From NCBI GenBank assembly GCA_030734395.1, contig JAUZTG010000029.1:5642001-5706000 (forward strand): DNA of 64,000 bases, read 5' to 3'. Position 1 is the stretch's first letter. The number at the start of each line of letters is the position of its first letter. Origin of the DNA: Sarocladium kiliense. Its lineage: Eukaryota > Ascomycota > Sordariomycetes > Hypocreales > Sarocladiaceae. The translations under genes and the position numbers were made by a program. A model generated the notes under the pieces. It searched no databases. It saw nothing but the letters and a program-made list of their open reading frames with translations, and was not told where the DNA came from. Shown here piece by piece: positions 11,083 through 23,152 of this stretch.

Positions 11083-11967
11083 GTTCGGTGAGAGTTTTGT
11101 GTCGGGGTTGATCTGTTATAGTCTCGGGTTGAGGGCAGTATCGGTCAGCCAAGTGGCTTGTATATTCGTTGAACGAACGATAACACAGTTTGCGAGTCTG
11201 TGTGGTAACGACGACCTTAAGTAGGGACTCTATTCAACTCATACTTGGTATTTTGACAGGCTCCCTCCTCGGGCGTCCGAAGCGCAACGCCAAGTCCTCA
11301 TAGGCGGTGATGCTATTGCTGGATTCTCGCTGGGTTGCATTGCCCATATTGTGGCAAGGATCGTGAGCGGCGCAGCAAGCTGTAACTGCGGATACCTGCG
11401 CTGAGGGACACAAAGCTTAGTGCCAGGCAGTCATTGGAGACTCGAATCATCTATGCTACCTTTAAAATCTTACTATCATGTTTCTCTTGCAAAGACTTTG
11501 TTCAAGGACTGGAGAGAGGATTCTTGTAGAAGAGCTCCCATGGGCATCTTAGCTTCCGCACAGTGTGACGGGTTACCCACCCTTCGGCGGCACACTATTT
11601 CGAGCTGAGCTGGGAAGCTGCGAAATCTCACTATTGTCTTGGCATTTCCAGAAGCGAGAAGCCTAACAAAAAGCCCAGTGAGTCAAATGCTGGAAGTAGA
11701 AGATCTATTCGGGACTCGAATCATGTGGATATGGCGCAAGACTCCCGCGTATCCTCGGCCGAAAACCTCCAGCAGGCGTAGCGGCTATTACAACGTGATC
11801 TGTCATGCGGTTCTAGAAGCAGGGGCCCACCAATTGTTATGTATACCGCAAGTCCAAGACTCCAAAGGCTTAGCCGCCTCACCGATAGGGCTGCAGGGAC
11901 CTGGCGGCCTCATAGCACTCGGCTTGTCACGCGATTCTTCAGCCCCTCTGGAGAGCGAGCAATTTTA
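11083..11967. other. Gene-free stretch beside the GAR synthetase relic
   Basis: It holds the promoter of the secreted-protein gene. I checked the minus strand for a continuation of the GAR synthetase relic (for example an AIR synthetase part) and saw none. Confidence 0.45.
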
Positions 11968-12404
11968 CCGTGCAGCGATATCTGTTCTATACTACATTCC
12001 CTGGATATTAATGCAACCAACGCCCCGAGACGCAGCATCCACAGCGGCTTACAAGGTATCTCGCACTGCAACCACAGTCAACACACGACCACCTGATGTG
12101 CGGAGCTGACCCTCATGCAGTACTGTCCCTGCATGCCAAATGAGGATGCCTAGAGGCGAATTAGCTAAGTCTGCGTTCTCGAAAACAAAGTCTCTTCACG
12201 TACCTTCGAAGTAAGTTGAGGTAGTGATTGGCTTCCCCGACTCATACTCGCCGGGATAGCCTGCCGAGGCAACGACTACATTACAAGCAAACCCTTGCTT
12301 CATGCTCAGGGATTGGTCACTGAGTGTGCCATCTGTGCAGCTCAGGCAAATGCGCGCCAAGTCTGTTCTGTCGTCTAAGAGAGGGATCAAAGACTGCGTC
12401 GACC
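11968..12404 (-). pseudogene. Relic of GAR synthetase (Ade5,7-type)
   Basis: The minus strand encodes a decayed C-terminal part of phosphoribosylamine-glycine ligase. A first exon (about 12404-12204) reads TQSLIPLL, then DLARICLSCTDGTL and NVVVASAGYPGEYESGKP. An intact-looking intron follows (GTACGT donor at 12203, CTAAT branch site, CTCTAG acceptor). The next exon (12149 downwards) continues in phase with ILIWHAGT, TSGGRVLTVVAVRDTL and YRTDIAAR. These match the conserved GYPG, HAGT, GGRVL and YR-DI blocks of the GARS domain. Two in-frame stops occur, TAA at 12049-12051 and TAG at 11992-11994. No other part of the enzyme (ATP-grasp N-terminus, AIR synthetase) is nearby. It begins only 18 bp past the stop of the DUF7708 gene. 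This is a duplicated fragment; the working gene must be elsewhere. Confidence 0.85.
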
Positions 12405-12422
12405 GTTTGTTTCAGACAATTA

Positions 12423-14392
12423 TCATTCCATGATCACAGATGCTCGAAATTCCTCAGCCATTTTCTGATTCCGCCTCTTGTACATGGCGCGGTATTTTGG
12501 CTGGCGCATCATTCTTTCCACTCTCCGTCCCAGGTCCGTATGGATGCGGTTCTCGTTGAAGATGCTTCCGGCTTCAAGTGAAGTGGCGGTTGTAAATTTC
12601 CAGGCCAGAACCACGATTTTCAGATACTGAGTATGCCTCTCTACTAGATCTTGCAAGTATTCCAGGAACTGATTCACACTGAACGGATCGTCTTCTGACT
12701 GGCCATTGTTGATTGCGGTCTCGATCATTCCCAAGTCAACGATGAGAAACAGCCGTGGAATTGTGATAACACATCGCTCGAAGAGTTGCAACCACTGCTC
12801 AACATCTTGGGCTGCTTGGAAGTGCTTCGTTGACAAAGGGTTCACGCCGTGGCTGACGATGTCACTATTAAGAGCCAAGCATTGCGATATGAGCGATCGC
12901 AAAATGCAGTGCATCGTAAGAAGAGGTCGCTCGTCGCCGTCAGGGAAAGGAAGCGACCAGATAATATGATAACCCCTTTCTCTCACGGCATCAAGAAAGT
13001 CAGCAGCAAAGTCGAGGCTGCTGGTGCGCATGCCTAGGCCTTCGGCTAATAGAAGAGAGGATTCTGTGTCCGACACCCAGCTTTTCAGTGTCGCAAGCGA
13101 GGCCCGTGGCAGCTGAGTCGGCATCTTTTGTCTACGTCGATTCCTTGTGGACCTGCAGTAGGCCAAGCTTTCCTCGGATGCTGGTGCATCGGTGAGAAGG
13201 AATGTGTTACGTATATCTTCAATTTGTCCTTTGTTGAACAGGACTTTATGCTGTTGCTGCAGTGTGAACAATGACTGGCTATGCAGAGTCTGTGTCTGCT
13301 GTTGTGCTGTAGCATGTCAACGCGACGAAACGAGAGTGTCAGTACGGCGACGTACCTGTGAGCATCTCCATCATTCTCATGGATAGCATGTGATGATCTC
13401 TCATCTCTGCCTTGAGCGCAGCGTTGGCAAGCTCGTCAACCCGTCGAGAGCCTTCGGCAATCTCTGCAATCACGGGTTTATAGCTGATCTTGAAGGGCTT
13501 GGCAATCGAGGAGAATGAATGCTTGAGCTTCCCTTGCCTTGCCCACTGCACAGCCTTGATGAAGAACTCGAGGATCTTGGCATTGACTTGACACACAGCT
13601 TCTTTCATCCGCGGTGTTGGATATAAGCACGAGTGCAGCTCATTTCGCGGCAACACATCTGCTATCTGGCTGACTGCTTTGGAGATCTCAGCGAGTAGTT
13701 CTTCGTGGTTAAGCACCGCCTATGTAAGTCAGCTGGCAATGTACTCCACATCACGCCCTCAGGATGCTTGACAGACTCACAATAAAGAGAAACTTCATTG
13801 TTCCCCAAGCAAGGGAAACATATTCAGGGTGATGCTGGGCATACACATCAAATATAGCTGGGGTGACGTTAGTCATTATAAACCATCTCGCTGAGGTCTA
13901 TCAGAACACTTATACTTACATCCATAATAGAGTATTCGAGATGAACAGCTTGTTAACCATTCTCTGGCCTTTGAAGCTTTTCGTCTTGACTCATACAATC
14001 TCAGCGCGCTCTGAACGGTTTCCTGCACCTGGCCAAGACTGTTTTGGCTTTCCAGCCAAATGGCCTGTGCATCGTCAAGGGCGAGTTCCTTCTTGAGGAG
14101 CGCAACGGCCTGATCAAATGATGACGACACTGGTACCGGGCTATAATGCAAGATCATGAGTCTCCGATCGTACCAAATACCCACCGCAAGCCAGCATGGG
14201 TGCAACTGACCTGTTCCGGAGACCTGCCAAATACCAACTTGAGTGGCTGTCGCGCATCAACTGCTGGGAGATAAGACCGTCGCCCAGATCCGAGGCGACT
14301 CTGGGCTGTCCATCTGCTGGCGGTGATGGTCCCGGTCTCTGGGCTAGCTGTTGGGTGTCCATGAGACTATGGAACTCGTGATATTGTTGCAT
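12423..14392 (-). CDS. DUF7708 protein (fungal STAND/NLR-associated N-terminal domain)
   Basis: Five exons: 14392-14211, 14140-13920, 13857-13781, 13719-13356 and 13306-12423 (575 aa), with all phases consistent. The DUF7708 signature spans exons 2-4: WLESQ near residue 80, SSRILYYG, then FDVYAQHHPEYVSLAWGTMK and FLFI, NHEELLAEISKA, IADVLPRNEL, and a helical part ending AALKAEMRDHH. DUF7708 is common at the N-terminus of fungal NACHT/ankyrin proteins. Here the second half (FNKGQIEDIRNTFLL, SLAYCRSTRNRRRQK, SSLLLAEGLG, FLIVDLGMI) resembles a P-loop fold but has no GxxGxGK, so it probably does not hydrolyse nucleotide. The end may be truncated, because the GAR synthetase relic starts 18 bp beyond the stop. 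It is transcribed divergently from an AAA ATPase. A role in non-self recognition or programmed cell death is inference from the family. Confidence 0.85.
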
Positions 14393-14823
14393 CCATGGCA
14401 GGATTGAATGAGTTATGTGAATATCTGAGCAGTCGTCGGTCCTGGCTCCGAGCGTTAGTACAGAGCTCTGCAGTTCGGTTTCGTTGATGTGATGGGGTCG
14501 GGCATCGTATCATCAGGCTGCATGAGGCAAGTGATTAGGCAGACAACCCCTCTTCAGCTCTCAGCGTCCCAACGTGGCGGCCCGTCTACACCTCCTCGCA
14601 TGCGCATTTGCTGGCAGTGAGGCGAAGCAAAGGGGAGGGGAGGGGGCGCGAGGCTCTCGAGGCTCTGAGCGAGGCCGTCTCACATGGTTGCCAGTACAAG
14701 AGGCTGCGAAGGGATCTCTTGCTCCTGGATCCTGCTTCTCTCGATCCTATTCCATGAAGCAATCACGCCAGCACTTCCATTGCGCATCTTCCAGGTCAAT
14801 ATATCATCATAGCACTCGCAACG
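14393..14823. promoter_or_regulatory. Shared divergent promoter of the DUF7708 and AAA genes
   Basis: 431 bp separate the two start codons, so both promoters must lie here. A purine-rich GGGGAGGGG block lies near 14631-14650. No small gene was seen. Confidence 0.55.
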
Positions 14824-17800
14824 ATGAATCCTCCGACCGGTCCCAGGCCTGAGAGTTTTGGCCCAGATGGCCTGCCACGAGCGCCTCTCATGGATGCACC
14901 AGGGACACACTCTGACACATCTGGCCCCGGGCTTTACGTCAGCTCGACCATCGCTAGAGATGACACCTATAGCGATGATGAAGATGGCGACAATCTCTTA
15001 CTTGGGATGGGTGGCAGATTGCACGAGCAGACGATGCTTCGAGGGGATGGGCCTCCCTCAAGAGCCTCGCAACCGATGACCGACCGCCAGCCACAATCGC
15101 CGCCGCCACCTTCGAGAGACGAGCCGCATTTTTCAGAGGGTCGCTACACAAGATCAAGAAGTCCATCGCTGCTGTCGATCGATTCGAATTCTGAGTCTTC
15201 CTCTCAGGCATCCTATCGCTCACCGCCGTCGCCAAAGGTCATGAGCTGGCGGCAAGAGAGAGCCAGGCTGAAAGGACTTCCGCTGGAGCCTAACAATGCG
15301 GCAAATCATTCTGCCTTTACTACTAACTCTGAAAATGCCATGCGTGCCAATGATCACGACCTCGGGGCCGCTCCAGAGTCGCCTGCCAATTGGCCGCAGG
15401 ATCCGCATGTAGCAGGATCCGCAGGACGAAGGAAGTCAGAACCAACCCCAGAGCAGAAGCAGATGTCATTTACGAGTAACGGTGCTGAAAGTGCAGGCCA
15501 GACCCTAAATAAGAACCAAGGACAAGGGTTGGCTCTAGCTTTGGCTGACATTAGCGAGCAATTCCTCGGGTTGGAACCACTGGACCGATCCAAAGGCATT
15601 ACATTGTTCATTGGGCATCTCCTTGATACCCTTTTCATCGTGCAGAGCAAACTCGACCTCGCTGAGTCAAAACCGCACGGATCACCGGCCACCATCGACG
15701 ACTCAGAGGAGTCGGAGGGGACGCGCTCATGCCCCCCTCGGGGTCAAGTAGTGCACCGCATATTCTGCAGCGTGACGAAGCACGGACATGACGGTAGCAT
15801 GTATGCTGATGAGCCAACATACCGTCAGAAGGGTGTCAGCGGCACTCATAGGCTGAATGGAGACGAAAGAATCTACAGCCTAGATGCACACTGTCGCCGT
15901 TATCCTGAAGTGTGCTTTATCATCTTCCGAGAGCACTTTTGTCTACGGGATGACACGCAGAGCGACGTTGTTCGGCGAGAGCGAAGATTCATCGGACAAA
16001 GGCCAGCCTCAGCGCGAGGAGAGACTATAAGAATTGTGTCTGAGGTGCTGAATGCCGCATTAAACCGAGTGGCCGAGTTTGAGCGGACGATTCAATCCGT
16101 GGAGCCCAACGTACCCCGAGGCGATCCGGGTGAAATGGAGGCGCCATATCACTTCCTATTCCATCACCGGAACAAGCTTGCGAGCCTTGCTGAGACAGAC
16201 CCCTATTTCACCGGAGTAGTCGATGCGCTTCTCACTCATATCAACCAGGAGTATGGCGACGAATATGAAGAGGCAGAGGCAATGTTTGGGAGGGGCTACG
16301 TGAATGCGCGGCACATCGAGAAGCTCTTCAGACCGAATGACATTACTATAAGCGATGACAAACAAGTCGGTGCTATTGAAGCAGTCGTCTTATCGGACTA
16401 CGCGAGAACCAACGCCACAGGCATCACCCTAACGGGCTGGAACTGGAAATACGACGGGCATGCTTTGACACGATCAGAGTTCTATACTTCTTTGAAGGCC
16501 CTTGCTGACGACGATGAAGTGCCCATTACAGGTTTACTCATGTACCCGATCAAGTTCGCCACCGCTCACGATGTCAAAGCACTTGAAGAACGAGGTCGAA
16601 AATACTGGGACATGAGAGGGCAGATGTATGTCACTTACAATGGCAGGGATAGCGATAATAAGTATGAGTTTGTGCGTATTCACGACTGTCATGAATCTTT
16701 TGGAAACTGAGATAATTAACTACAGGACATTCTCTAGGTCGGAGAAAGGTTCATGATCGACGTATCAACGTACTACCTCATGTTTGGTTCTTACGCTGGA
16801 GGCCAATCAAGGTATTCGGGAGATAAATACGATACCAGACCTCAAGAAATTAGCTACAAGGAGGAACTGTCGTCTGAACTAGCAATATTGTTGCCCTGGA
16901 AGATATTCGGCTTCAGCTTTCACAGCAAGAAATGGCGTAAGTCCCGATTTCCTCGCATCCCATTTGCGAGACGATATTGATAGAACGGTTCAGATTCACT
17001 ACGCATCGACAACATTTCCACAGTAAGCTGGAACAAGAAAGCATTCGAACAGCTTGTACTTGAAGAGCATACAAAAGAAATGATATACTCGCTCGTGGAC
17101 GTCCAAAAGTCTGTGGAGAAGATGAACGACATCATTCGTGGGAAGGGCAACGGGTTGATCATCCTGCTCCATGGAAGTCCTGGAACGGGCAAGACCTTGA
17201 CAGCTGAAAGGTTTGTGTCGAAAAGATTCTGGTCACTATTGATGCTTACTGACGAGGCACTGAGACAGCGTTGCTGAAATTGCTGAGAAGCCGCTGTATC
17301 GGGTGACTTGTGGCGACATTGGAACGGAAGCCCAGGAGGTGGAGAAATACCTGAAAACCGTTCTTCACTTAGGCAAGATATGGGACTGTGGTGAGTGATC
17401 TCAGCTCGATGTACGGTTCTGCAACGTTTATCTGATTCATGTAGTCCTATTATTAGACGAAGCGGACGTCTTCCTCGAGGAACGCACCATGGCCGACCTT
17501 CAACGGAACAGCTTGGTCTCTGGTTAGTCATTTCCTAGCTCTCCCTTTGAAATTCAAATACAGAGTCCTTGACTCACATTCACCAAGTCTTTCTCAGAGT
17601 CCTGGAGTATTACGAAGGTATTCTAATACTCACCTCCAACCGGGTTGGAACATTCGACGAAGCTTTCAAATCCCGGATCCAAGTAGCGATCCACTACCAA
17701 GACTTGACGCGCAAGTCACGCAAGGCCATCTGGGGTAATTTCCTTCAGATGCTCGAAGACTCGCCGCAGGAGAATGCAAATATCGCCGAACTCGAGCGGC

Positions 17801-18012
17801 GACTGGATGAGCTCGCCGCCGAGGAGATGAACGGGAGGCAGATTCGAAACGCCCTGCTCACAGCGCGACAGTTGGCGAAGCACAGAGACGAGGTGCTAGA
17901 CTGGCGGCATTTGAGTCAGGTGATCCGGACGTCTGCGGCGTTTAATAAGTACATCAAGACGGTCAAGGGCCACAGTGACCAGCAGTGGGCGCGAGAAGAA
18001 ATGTTGCGGTGA
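14824..18012 (+). CDS. AAA ATPase with N-terminal DUF7025 region
   Basis: Six exons: 14824-16671, 16738-16936, 16994-17210, 17269-17390, 17445-17522 and 17588-18012 (962 aa). All phases agree. Residues 1-260 are disordered (Ser, Pro, Gly rich). About 300-620 form the DUF7025-type region, with VVHRIFCSV, RYPEVCFIIFREHFC and TLTGWNWKYDG. LRIDNISTVSWNKKAFEQLV leads into the AAA domain: Walker A GSPGTGKT near residue 747, Walker B VLLLDEADVFLEER near 800, then ILTSNRVGTFDEAFKSRI (sensor and arginine-finger area) and a helical lid with GRQIRNALLTAR. These ATPases are numerous in filamentous fungi and mostly uncharacterised; they resemble the Bcs1/ATAD class of remodelling ATPases. The catalytic residues look intact. 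It is paired head-to-head with the DUF7708 gene. Confidence 0.92.
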
Positions 18013-19126
18013 TTGCCGTAGTCGATTAGACAAACATATCCACGTCACATGGTAATGAACGTCCCTCTACTATTGTCTCATCTATCACTTAGGCTTTCAG
18101 GTGTCACCTTGTCACTCGTCCCTGTCCCCTTCATTAACGTGACACTTAGTTTATGTCTTCCGACTTCCAGTGTTCGCCGATCACGAGTATTCCCATCGTG
18201 ATGTCACTCACAGTTCTATCCATGTCGACGCTGAGGCCCAGGAAACAGCAGGCGACCTCGATTTGGTACCGTCCAGGGGTGTGTCTGGACTGAATCGCAT
18301 GTCTTTCCCGTGATACGTCTCACTGTCACTGTTCGGATTGACATCACTCTCATGGATCCCAGGGTAGATTACATCTAATTCAACCCTCTGGATTCGTTCC
18401 ATAGACCGGTGACCTCGTAGTAATCAGCCGTTGGCTGTGAATAGGTGCTTCGCAGTATGCCAGACCTCGAAAGGTTTCCCCCCCTCACCTCCTTTGGCTG
18501 ATCTAGAATTCGGAATGTACGGGTGATGTATTTTTCGCAGAACTATATATTCTATCACGATATGTTTTGGAGTCCACGAGTGTTAGTCCTAGGCATTTTT
18601 GTGAGAGCGAAAGCGGCGGCCGCAGCGATTACTTGTATATCCATGTTACCCGCACATGACCTATCTTAGACTTTCATCAGCAATGAGAGCTGGCATTGAT
18701 GAAAGTAATATCAGGCTACCTGAATCATCACGTATAAGTTTGCACTACAGATAAGTCGGATTCCGGTTGTCCGTCACTGACATGGTGTGGGAGCGAATTC
18801 AACCAGAGCGCTGGAATGCGGATTCATGTCCCCGAAGTAAAAAGTGAAGCAGTAGGCTGTGGTAAGCTATCTGCGGGACTTTTTACGATGGCATCAAGCT
18901 TCTGAATATCTCAGATGGATTAGAAGAACTACAATGACGACTATCCATGCTTGGATCATCGACATTCGAGAAGCTTCATATAGGGTAGCCAAATTCGAGC
19001 CAAGCGGTATCGGCTGTTGATGACTTCGGTATCTCGATCGCACTCCAATTCACAATCAGTCAGCTACTCGAGTGGGATGCTCACACTCTAAACCACCATT
19101 CCGACCTTACAACCCTCTCATCTACA
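18013..19126. other. Gene-free stretch
   Basis: It holds the 3' flank of the AAA gene and the promoter of the amidohydrolase gene. A 64-codon minus-strand frame at 18208-18402 matches nothing I know and is not counted as a gene. Confidence 0.5.
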
Positions 19127-20983
19127 ATGGCCTCTTCACCACTCATCCGCTGGGGCCTTCCAATCTCCATTCTCGCCATCGCCTTCGTCCTCGCCCTACG
19201 CCAGCAGCAACAGCCCCTCCAACAACCACTCACCACCCCAACAACCTACTGCTACACCTCAATCCGCACACTTTGGTCATCCAAAGCTTCACCACGGTGC
19301 TTCTCCGTCTCCTCAGATGGCCACTTTTCTGACGTCTTCACTCCCGGAAACGGAGAAATTCCAGATGACGCAGTCTCTTCATCCGGGCACGTTATTCCTG
19401 GTTTGTGGGATGGTCATGGCCATTTGAGACAGTATGGCGAGTTTCTTCACTCTGTCGATCTTTTTGGATCAAGCTCGCTGGAGGAGGTTAGGGTCAGGGT
19501 CAAGAAGTATATTGCTGAGAATCCTTCTGCTGGGACTAAGGAGGAATGGGTGCGTGGCATAGGCTGGGATCAGACATTCTTTGGTCGTATGCCTACTGCG
19601 GTTCGTGGCCATTCTCATTGTTCTCAATTCCAGACTCATTACTAACTACAATTGAAGGATGATCTCGCTCAGGACCCAGAACTAAAGGACCTCTACATCA
19701 TGCTTGACCGCATTGACGTCCACTGCACCTGGGTCTCCCCCTCTGTCCTCCAACTTCTCCCTCCCCTCCCGCCCGCCGTCCCTGGCGGCGAAATCATCCG
19801 CGAGCCAGGCCCAGGCGTCTTCTGCGACAACGCAATGGAACTCGTCTTCCCACTCTTGCCGCGCCCTTCTCGTGCCGCACAAGCTCGTCAGGTTCGCTCG
19901 GCCATGGCGGCCCTCAATGAGGTCGGACTGGTGGGCATGCATGATGCTGGAGAGACGAGGAAGAATCTGGAGCTATATCGGGAGATGGCTGGAAATGATG
20001 AGGAGTGGACTGTGAGGGTGTATGGTATGCTGGAGTGTGACAAGAGGAACACTTTTTGCCCTGAAGATGCTGCTGTTGTTGCTGGGGAATCTGACTTCCT
20101 CGCCGTCAGAAGCGTGAAGCTCTTCGCAGGTATGCCTCTTTACCCCTATCCGTTCTCTATTTCCAAGATCATCCTGACCATGGCAGACGGTGCCCTCGGG
20201 AGCTGGGGAAGCGCCATGCTTGAGCCCTACGCCGATCACCCCTCAACCTCTGGCACACTCCTTATCAACTCCTCCGCCCTCACCGCGGTGACCTCCCAAT
20301 GGGCCACCGCCGGCTACCAAGTCAACATCCACGCCATCGGCGACCTCGCCAACCGCAACGCGATCTCCGCCTTCTCCACTGCTCTCGAGCGCCTCTGCCC
20401 GGACTCGTCAGACCTCTCCTCCTGCCAACGCTCTACCCACCGCTTCCGAATCGAGCATTCTCAAATCATTCATCCCTCCGATCAGGCCCTCATTTCCTCA
20501 CTGTCCATCGCCCCCTCCGTTCAACCTACACACGCCACCTCAGACATGAAATACGCTCTCTCCCGTCTTGGCCCAGAGCGTCTCGCAAAGTCTGCCTATC
20601 GCATGCGTTCCTTTCTTCACGTCCATACTGCACCTCTCCTCTTGGGGAGTGATTTCCCCGTCGAGCCACCAAACCCTTTCCGAGGCATGTACGCCGCTGT
20701 CGCGAGGAGAGATCCCGCTACCGGACTGGGAAGCCCAGACAAACCAGATGACGGGTGGCATCTCGACGAAGCGCTAACTACGGATGAAGCCTTAGAGGGA
20801 TTTACCAAAGGTCCAGCATGGGGAGCATTCCTGGAGGACAAAGCTGGCATCATCAAGCCTGGTGCTTTCGCTGACTGGGTTGTTCTCGATGAGCCTCTTG
20901 AGAAGACAGAGATTGAGACCTTGAGGAGTCTCAAGGTGAAGGAGACCTGGGTCGGTGGCAAGCGGGTCTATGCTCGCACGTGA
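19127..20983 (+). CDS. Membrane-anchored amidohydrolase (Amidohydro_3, YtcJ-like)
   Basis: Two exons: 19127-19600 and 19658-20983 (599 aa), with a 57-nt intron in phase 0 (GTTCGT donor, GAAG acceptor). Residues 7-25 (IRWGLPISILAIAFVLALR) form a signal anchor, so the enzyme should face the lumen or outside. Metal-binding motifs of the amidohydrolase superfamily follow: PGLWDGHGHL, then HAIGDLANR, RIEHSQIIHPSD and LLGSDFPVEPPNPF. The family (YtcJ or NfdA type) hydrolyses C-N bonds of amides or N-substituted formamides through a metal centre; the substrate here is unknown. The start at 19127 gives the membrane anchor directly. An overlapping frame from 19072 is only a shadow. Confidence 0.93.
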
Positions 20984-21463
20984 ACCCTTTTATGATGTTT
21001 TGCAGCTATTCGTCACGGAGTGGAAAAGTTATAGACGAGCCCTGACAAGCCAGACAGCTCATATAGATCTCAATTGACAAAGATACATGACCATGGAATC
21101 GAGGCGGGGTGGTATGATGTTGGATCTTTTGGATCCCGCCAAACGTTACCTGTCACTCCAGTCGAGAGTCGATCATACGTTGATATTATGTCTTAACGCA
21201 GCGCATCCCAGCCGGAGTGACCCCCAACATCTGTCGCGAAACTTTCTAACGCAAAACAAGCGATAGTGCCACTCGGGGACTGGCCTGTGGCAACGAGCAA
21301 CCGGTACACCGTCACCATCATTCGACGCTGAAGCCTGTCCCTTGAGTTTGCCAATGACAGGGTCAAAGCTGGTCGACTGGGCGATCCGTATGGTCCTGGA
21401 ACGAATTGCCTAGTAATGGCATCTCTGTCTCTCCGAGGCATAAACAAAGGATTTTCCGCCTTT
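20984..21463. other. Convergent 3' flanks
   Basis: This lies between the stops of the amidohydrolase (+) and acyltransferase (-) genes. No gene, repeat or RNA was recognised. Confidence 0.5.
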
Positions 21464-23152
21464 TCATTCAGCAGCTATACACTTCCTCTCAAACCACTTG
21501 GCGAACCTCACGGTGGGAATGTCCACTGCTCTCCAGAATATGTCGGCCCACCAGATGACTGTCGGGATGCAGAAGCACGCATGGAGAACGAAGCCTGCGT
21601 TGAACCAGTATCCTTCTACGCCAGTAATACTGTATGCCCATTTCTCGAAGTGGTAACCGACCACGTGCATCGCTGGGCCGTGCATGAGGTAGAGGGCGTA
21701 TGAGATCTTGCCAAGGTACTGAACCACATTTGAGTTGAAGAGCCTTTGCCACGCAGTCGAGCGTCCGACAACGAACACGAAAAGCACGGCGCCAATGGAT
21801 TGCCAGTACCTATAACCCTCAGCGGACCACCACTTTGGTACCAGTGAACAGAGATAGATCCAACCAGGGGTCATGTGGCCGTTGGCATCTGGCTGGCTGA
21901 GGAAGTAGAGTGCAACAATACTCAGAAAAATCCAAGGTGTTGCCGAGCAGGAGCGTTTGGGACAGGTTGACCATCCTGCAGAAGCCACAATCGTTTTCTG
22001 GTGGCTCGTTGTGTTATGGACACCCGAAATTAGATCGAGCTCGGCGATGAGCATGCCAGCAAGGAAGAGGAGAAAGTCCCATCTGGAGGAGCGATATACG
22101 AAGATTGCGACGATTGTGACGGTAAGGATTCGGCAGCAACGACTAAGCCTTGCAGTGGCCATTAGAACAAGGAAGAGATAAAGGGAGCAAAGGTACTCGA
22201 CCGGTATCGTCCAGAGATGTATATCATATTCTGCAACACAAGTTAGAATGGTGCCATATTTGACCTGCTTTTATCACTCACTGATTCGTCCCGCCTCAGG
22301 GTTCCACGAAAATACGTGGATAAAGGAGTACAGACTCCAAATCCAGTCAAGAAACTGGTCACTGGTGCCCTCGAGTCGGTGTGGATGGGGCTCAACGATG
22401 TTCTTCATGAATTTCTTGTTGGTTGCGAACTCGCGTGTCCACTCATATGCACCCAGCCGTATGAAGCATATGATCATGAAGGTTGAAATAATGGGTGGAA
22501 GGAATAGCCGAATAGCCCGACGAAAGACAAGTGAACCCAGAGCTTCTGAGAGCTCCACAGTAGAGCCACTCCGGATCAGCTTGAGGGGACGGTACGACAA
22601 TGCGTACCCTGATATAACGAAGAAAAGGCACACCGCAGCTGGTCCCTGGTAGAAGAGACGTATGATGGGGAGCTTCAACCAGGCCCAGTTCCTGTCCGCG
22701 CAGCCATAACTCTCTGCGATGCGGAAGCCTTGGTAGCTATAATGGCAGAAAAACACAAATAGGGCAGCGAGACCCCTCATGCCGTCGAGATATGCCGTTG
22801 GGTGCAGTTTGGCCGGACGAGTCCACTCTCGGGAGCAGCGTCCTTGCAAGAAGCTGGGTAGAAAGAACATTGCCAATCGGGTAAAGAGAGCTCTCCAGGA
22901 GATGGTATATATGCAGGTGACGGGCGCTTTCACAATGTCGACCAATGCTGATGGCATGAAGCTCTTCTCTACTTCGATGGCGCCGATATCGCTCTCCATG
23001 TCGGACATAGTTTTTTCGTCATGAAGCGGAGTGCCTGCCTCCTGAGGTGCGGCTGCGTACAGACCGTTGTGTCCATGCATCTCGGTTTTGATGCCAATGA
23101 GTTGATGATGATACCCTCTTGACTTTGGAGGAGCCTGCTCCGATGGTCCCAA
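21464..23152 (-). CDS. Integral membrane acyltransferase (Acyltransferase_3 family)
   Basis: Two exons: 23152-22282 and 22230-21464 (545 aa), phase 1, GTGAGT donor and TTGCAG acceptor. About 110 polar N-terminal residues precede the domain. It opens with TAYLDGMRGLAALFVFFCHY, the family's D-G-RG-A-H block with the catalytic-type His. About ten hydrophobic segments follow, including AAVCLFFVISGYALSYRP, RLFLPPIISTFMIICFIRL, LHLWTIPVEYLCSLYLFLVL-like sequence at the exon junction, FLLFLAGMLIAEL, and SYALYLMHGPAMHVVGYHFE near the end. Members (OafA/YrhL type) move acyl groups onto sugars, lipids or secondary metabolites. Nothing nearby identifies the substrate. The start is uncertain; the ATG at codon 26 (MHGHNG) is an alternative. 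Confidence 0.9.

Noticed and set aside
11700..11740. tRNA T-loop-like word in reverse orientation
   Set aside because: No matching D-arm, anticodon arm or acceptor stem can be folded around it.
11640..11967. Possible AIR synthetase continuation of the GARS relic
   Set aside because: All three minus-strand frames were read and show none of the AIRS motifs.
18208..18402. Small minus-strand frame after the AAA gene
   Set aside because: Protein-like in places but unrecognised, short, and without a clear promoter or splice partner.
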